64,000 bases of DNA from Vreelandella olivaria (GTDB lineage Bacteria > Pseudomonadota > Gammaproteobacteria > Pseudomonadales > Halomonadaceae): assembly GCA_004295565.1 (NCBI GenBank), contig AP019416.1:3534001-3598000 (forward strand), in the 5' to 3' direction. The notes beneath the pieces were generated by a model. It did no database searches. It saw only the letters and a program-made list of their open reading frames with translations, and was not told the origin of the DNA. Numbering within the stretch: the stretch's first letter is position 1; each line of letters opens with the position of its first letter. Made by a program: the position numbers and the translations under genes. Below are positions 60,731 through 64,000 of the stretch, piece by piece.

Positions 60731-62065
60731 TTAGGCTTTACTAAGCAGGTTCCCGAGCAGCATACGTAGCCGCAGGGGCTTTAACGGTTTGAGTAAGCAG
60801 TGCATGCCAGCTTCCCGGGTGGCACGCTTAATCTCCGCCTCGTGATTGGCCGTAATCACCACCGCTGCAAGGCCTGGATAGCGCCGCTGTAGTCGCGCGG
60901 CCAATTCAATCCCTGTTTCCCGGTGATCCCCCAAATGGTAATCCACCAGCAGTACCGCCGGCTGCTCACCGTCGCTGGCAGCCTCCAGCGCACTCACCGT
61001 GGCAGCGGCTCGCACTCGGCACCCCCAGCTACCCAGCAGCGCCTGCATGCCGTCTATAATGGCTAAATCATCATCGATTACCCAAATAACACGGCCACTC
61101 AATGGATCCTCTGCGCCTTCAGGCAGCACCGTGTTATGAGTGTTATCCACGGCGGGAAGCGTTGCCGCGGCGTAGGGCACGGTGATCGAAAATAGTGCGC
61201 CCACGCCGGGACGCGAGGCGAGCGAAATCGGCTGCCCCAGCATGGCGCTGATACGATCAACAATGGCGAGCCCCAATCCCAAGCCACGGCTGTGTGCGCC
61301 GTTAGGCTGGTTAGCGCGACGAAACTCGAGAAAGATCGCTTCCCGCTGCTGCTCGGGGATCCCAGGGCCGGTGTCGCCCACGGTAATTTCCAACCCTTCT
61401 TTGCGCCGCCGACAGCCCAGCAACACCCGCCCCTGCTCGGTATAACGCACCGCATTGCTTAAGAAGTTGCGGATCACTCGTGCAAGTAACGCCAGATCGG
61501 ATTCGACCACCGCGCTGGAGGGCACGTAGTGCAGGGCCAGCCCTCTCACCCCGGCTATTTGGCGATACTCCTCCGCCAACGCATCCAATAGCGTGCTCAC
61601 CGCGAAGGGGGCTTTATCGGCATGGAGCACCCCCGCATCCAGGCGTGAAATATCCACCAGTGTGCCTATCAGCCCCTCAACATCCTTTAGCGAGCGGCCA
61701 ATATGGCTGACGAGCATTTGCGAGCTTTCAGGCAGTGAGTGCGTTTCTAACGCGCTGGCAAACAGACGAGCGGCGTTGAGCGGCTGCAGCAGGTCGTGGC
61801 TAACCGCCGCCAGGAATTTCGTTTTGGATAGGTTGGCGGCTTCGGCTTCGGCTTTCGCGGCCAGTAGGCGGGTATTGACCTGGCTTAGCTCGTCTAAGGT
61901 ACGGTGCAACGCATCGGTGCGCTCACGTACCTGTTCGGCAAGCAATACCGAACGTTCAAAGGCGGCATAGGGGCGGGATCGATATCGCCTCCGGTTTCCA
62001 CCCGCTCCATCAGTGCTTGGCACACTTTACGCAGGCGGCGGTTCTCTTCCGCAGCGCCGCGACAT
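60731..62065 (-). CDS. nahK: NahK/ErcS-family hybrid histidine kinase
   Basis: About 447 residues: an N-terminal coiled coil (CQALMERVE; LLAEQVRERTDALHRTLDEL), dimerisation domain with His in AAVSHDLLQPLNAARLFA, an ATPase domain (RNFLSNAVRYTEQG; SRGLGLGLAIVDRI) and a C-terminal receiver (Asp in LLVDYHLGDH; Lys in LLKPLKPL). The SHDLLQPLNAARLF form is typical of NahK/ErcS. The N-terminus is reconstructed across three breaks between 61979 and 62060, starting ATG at 62065. NosP lies 26 bp upstream, so kinase control by NO through NosP is expected. Confidence 0.85.
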
Positions 62066-62091
62066 CAGTTGCAGCAGCCCTATCGGTTGCT

Positions 62092-63257
62092 TCAGGCGTG
62101 GTCGTTAGCTGGAAGAGATCCAAACGCCACCCCGTAAACGTTTGATTCACATGCATACCATGATGCTGTTCACCGTAGGTATTAAACCCCACGACGCCTG
62201 CCTGGCGCAGCAGCTGCGACGCCTGATCCACATGCCCCAATGCCTCTAGCTCCATGCGGCGTAGAAAGCAGTCGCAGCCAATAATCATGCTCGGCGCCCC
62301 CAACCTGGCGCTCACTCCATTCAGCATCACCTTGAGGTCATCAAGGAGCGGTGTTGGCTGCATGGCAGTCAGTACAATGCCGTTTTCCACTGCACAGTAA
62401 AAACTCAAACTACTGTCGCTATTAACACCCTGAATAGAGCGCACATAGTGCTGTCCGCCAATGCGGACGGCTAATGGGTGGCGGGCAAACACTGCGGCAC
62501 TGAGCTGCTCTGGGGCAACACCGACCAACGCTGCGTACACCTGGGCGGCGGGCAGGCCATTGAGCTCTACCACCCGCCGCTGCTCACGGTCGGCCTCGGT
62601 CACCACGAGCTTGTGGGCCAATGGGATCAAGTGATGGGTTGAGAACACTTCAAAGGGCAACCGGGTATTGATCATGACGACCACCGCCGCCCGCGTATAA
62701 AAGCACCCAGCGGTATATACATGGGTATGGCTAAGGTGGTTGTCGTCACCCGCCGAGCCGCCAAAACTAGGGATGCGCCCTAGCGCCGCATCCAGGGTGG
62801 CGAGCACTTGCTCTTCACGACTGGATAAACCATCCAATAACGTCAGCGCAAAACTATGCTCATTGATCGGCGCGATGGCTTGTTGTCGGCAACGTTCCAA
62901 TAGCGTGTCGACCAACGGCTGAGCATCGGCCAACTCAAAGTGTTCGAGGTCGTCAATCAGCGCCGTTTCAATGGCAAACAGGCGACGATCGAACCCGATA
63001 GCCACGATAGAGCCGCGGTCATAGCCTGCAGGCGTTATTTCCCCAGCGGTGGTACAGCCACTTAGCGGCGTAGCGGGGAAGCGGCTTTCCAGCGCACCGG
63101 CTAGTGCCGCTAAATCATACTCCGCACTGCAGAAGAACAGTACGAATCCCAGGTGTTCGTGCTGTAATGCGTCAGCGAGCTCCGCCGCTGCCCGACTTGC
63201 ATCGGTCTGCTGGCTGGCGGCTGTGCTAATGCCCTGTTCAACTGGATAAGTGATCAC
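62092..63257 (-). CDS. nosP: FIST-domain nitric-oxide sensor NosP
   Basis: About 389 residues with FIST_N (FVLFFCSAEYDLAALAGALE; PLSGCTTAGEITPAGYDRGS) and FIST_C (QASQLLRQAGVVGFNTYGEQ) domains. In Pseudomonas and Shewanella NosP binds haem, senses NO and inhibits the co-encoded kinase NahK. One G lost near 62126 moves the stop; restored, the protein ends VAFGSLPANDHA at 62092, before nahK. The start is taken as GTG at 63257 with GGAGAGG upstream; it overlaps the end of the preceding hybrid kinase by 20 bp. Confidence 0.85.
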
Positions 63258-64000
63258 GGCACCACCTCTCCAATGCGGAATGCGTATGCGCTGCTGCAAG
63301 CCTTAACGCGCTGAATGCCTCATCAAGCTGCCTAGATGTGGTGCGTTGCGTTTTGGCTAGTAGCTCAAGCTGCTTTGCCAGCCCGGCAAGCTGGTCGGCC
63401 CCCATACTCAACGACTCGCCGCGCAGCTGGTGTGCAAGCCGTACGATCTGCTGCTCCTGTTCTGACGTCAAAGGCGTTGCAGACAAACAAGAAGCCAATT
63501 GCGCGGAGTAATCGCTTACTTGCTGGTGGTAAAGCATGATTAGCTGAATCATGCTCGCTTCCCCTAGCGTCATTTTCAACATGCTCAGGGTGTCGCTATT
63601 AAGCAGTGATGGCTCTCCGGCTAGCGTCGGAGACGCCGCTAGCGCCCTTAAAGGTGCGTCCGGAGTCGCAAAAGCTGCAACGCCAACACGTTGCTTAGTG
63701 CAGAGAGCGATAGAGGCTTGGTGATGTAATCATTCATACCCGCTGCCAGGCAGCGTTGTCGATCATCTTCAGCGCCTCCAGCAGTCATGGCGACTATCGG
63801 CACACTGGCTAACCACCCGCCCTGTTCACGCAGCCGTTGCGTGACCCTCAAGCCATCCATATCGGGCAACTGAATATCCATAAAGATCAGATGCACCTGC
63901 TGCGACTGAGCCATGGCCAGGGCATCATGACCACTCTCGGCCCAAACTATATCGCAGCCCAAGCGCGCCAATAAGCCCATCGCGACTTTGCGGTTAACGG
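63238..64000 (-). CDS. Hybrid sensor kinase, receiver and Hpt domains (5' end beyond window)
   Basis: Visible part runs from the right edge: receiver domain (Asp in LIFMDIQLPDMDG, Lys in YITKPLSLSAL), a linker (about 63590-63655), and a C-terminal Hpt domain with phospho-His in LAHQLRGESLSMGADQL. One base lost near 63656 splits receiver from Hpt. The kinase core lies outside the window. The gene precedes nosP on the same strand and overlaps it, suggesting one signalling operon: hybrid kinase, NosP, NahK. Confidence 0.8.

Noticed and set aside
1-64000. Programmed frameshifting as the cause of the breaks
   Set aside because: There are too many breaks, spread over unrelated families, mostly in short runs without slippery heptamers or pseudoknots; sequence error is simpler.
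1-64000. CRISPR arrays, tRNA, rRNA and intact insertion sequences
   Set aside because: Scanned on both strands by eye; no regular spaced repeats, no cloverleaf candidates and no transposase reading frame were recognised.

Overview
The window reads as chromosomal DNA of a moderately halophilic gammaproteobacterium, most likely Halomonadaceae (Halomonas/Vreelandella). The main reasons are a contiguous ectoine-degradation cluster (doeA-doeB-doeX-doeC-doeD) closely resembling that of Halomonas elongata, a BetT-type choline transporter with a BetI-like palindrome, a NosP/NahK nitric-oxide module and an OsmC-YcaO fusion. No rRNA, tRNA, CRISPR array, phage or intact insertion sequence was seen.

One technical point affects almost every entry. 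About seventy frame breaks are visible, roughly one per kilobase. Nearly all are single-base losses in runs of 3-6 identical bases, and both sides still encode one conserved family. I read this as uncorrected assembly error rather than gene decay. Broken genes are therefore given as one feature with the break position noted.

Layout. 0-6.5 kb: SulP transporter, NAD-type isocitrate dehydrogenase, then a metal-homeostasis group (ZntA-like P-type ATPase, MerR regulator with its operator, ZIP transporter). 6.6-12.4 kb: ECF sigma with a small zinc-finger anti-sigma, soluble PAS-PAS chemoreceptor, 1-Cys peroxiredoxin, LysE exporter, LuxS, a monooxygenase-fold protein and a HAD dehalogenase. 12.5-18.6 kb: the ectoine catabolic genes, all on the minus strand, with a long hairpin between doeC and doeD. 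18.9-26.4 kb: GhrA, DUF3108, LysO, a fused SpmA/SpmB-like membrane protein, EamA, asparaginase and an AGCS symporter. 26.7-37 kb: accessory-looking stretch with VapBC, a second PIN toxin-antitoxin pair, OsmC-YcaO, a lone KAS II-like enzyme, a fluoroacetate-dehalogenase-type hydrolase and several regulators. 37-43.5 kb: RND efflux operon with BaeSR-type two-component genes. 43.5-49.7 kb: complete tricarboxylate uptake locus (tctDE facing tctCBA plus an AbrB-type membrane gene). 50-57 kb: orphan coiled-coil gene, esterase lipoprotein, Spy-like periplasmic protein, BetT, DUF433/DUF5615 pair, and DauA-type SulP. 57-64 kb: alcohol and aldehyde dehydrogenases, an ErbR/AgmR-like response regulator, NahK/ErcS-type hybrid kinase, NosP and a further hybrid kinase running off the edge, resembling the ethanol-oxidation and NO-sensing neighbourhood of Pseudomonas.

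The most notable non-genic signal is a pair of palindromic MITE-like elements at 2787-2961 and 55088-55230. They differ by exactly two symmetric 16-bp blocks, one in each arm. Other signals are a 95-bp hairpin between doeC and doeD, an esterase 3'-end scar beside an orphan coiled-coil gene, and several clean operator palindromes.
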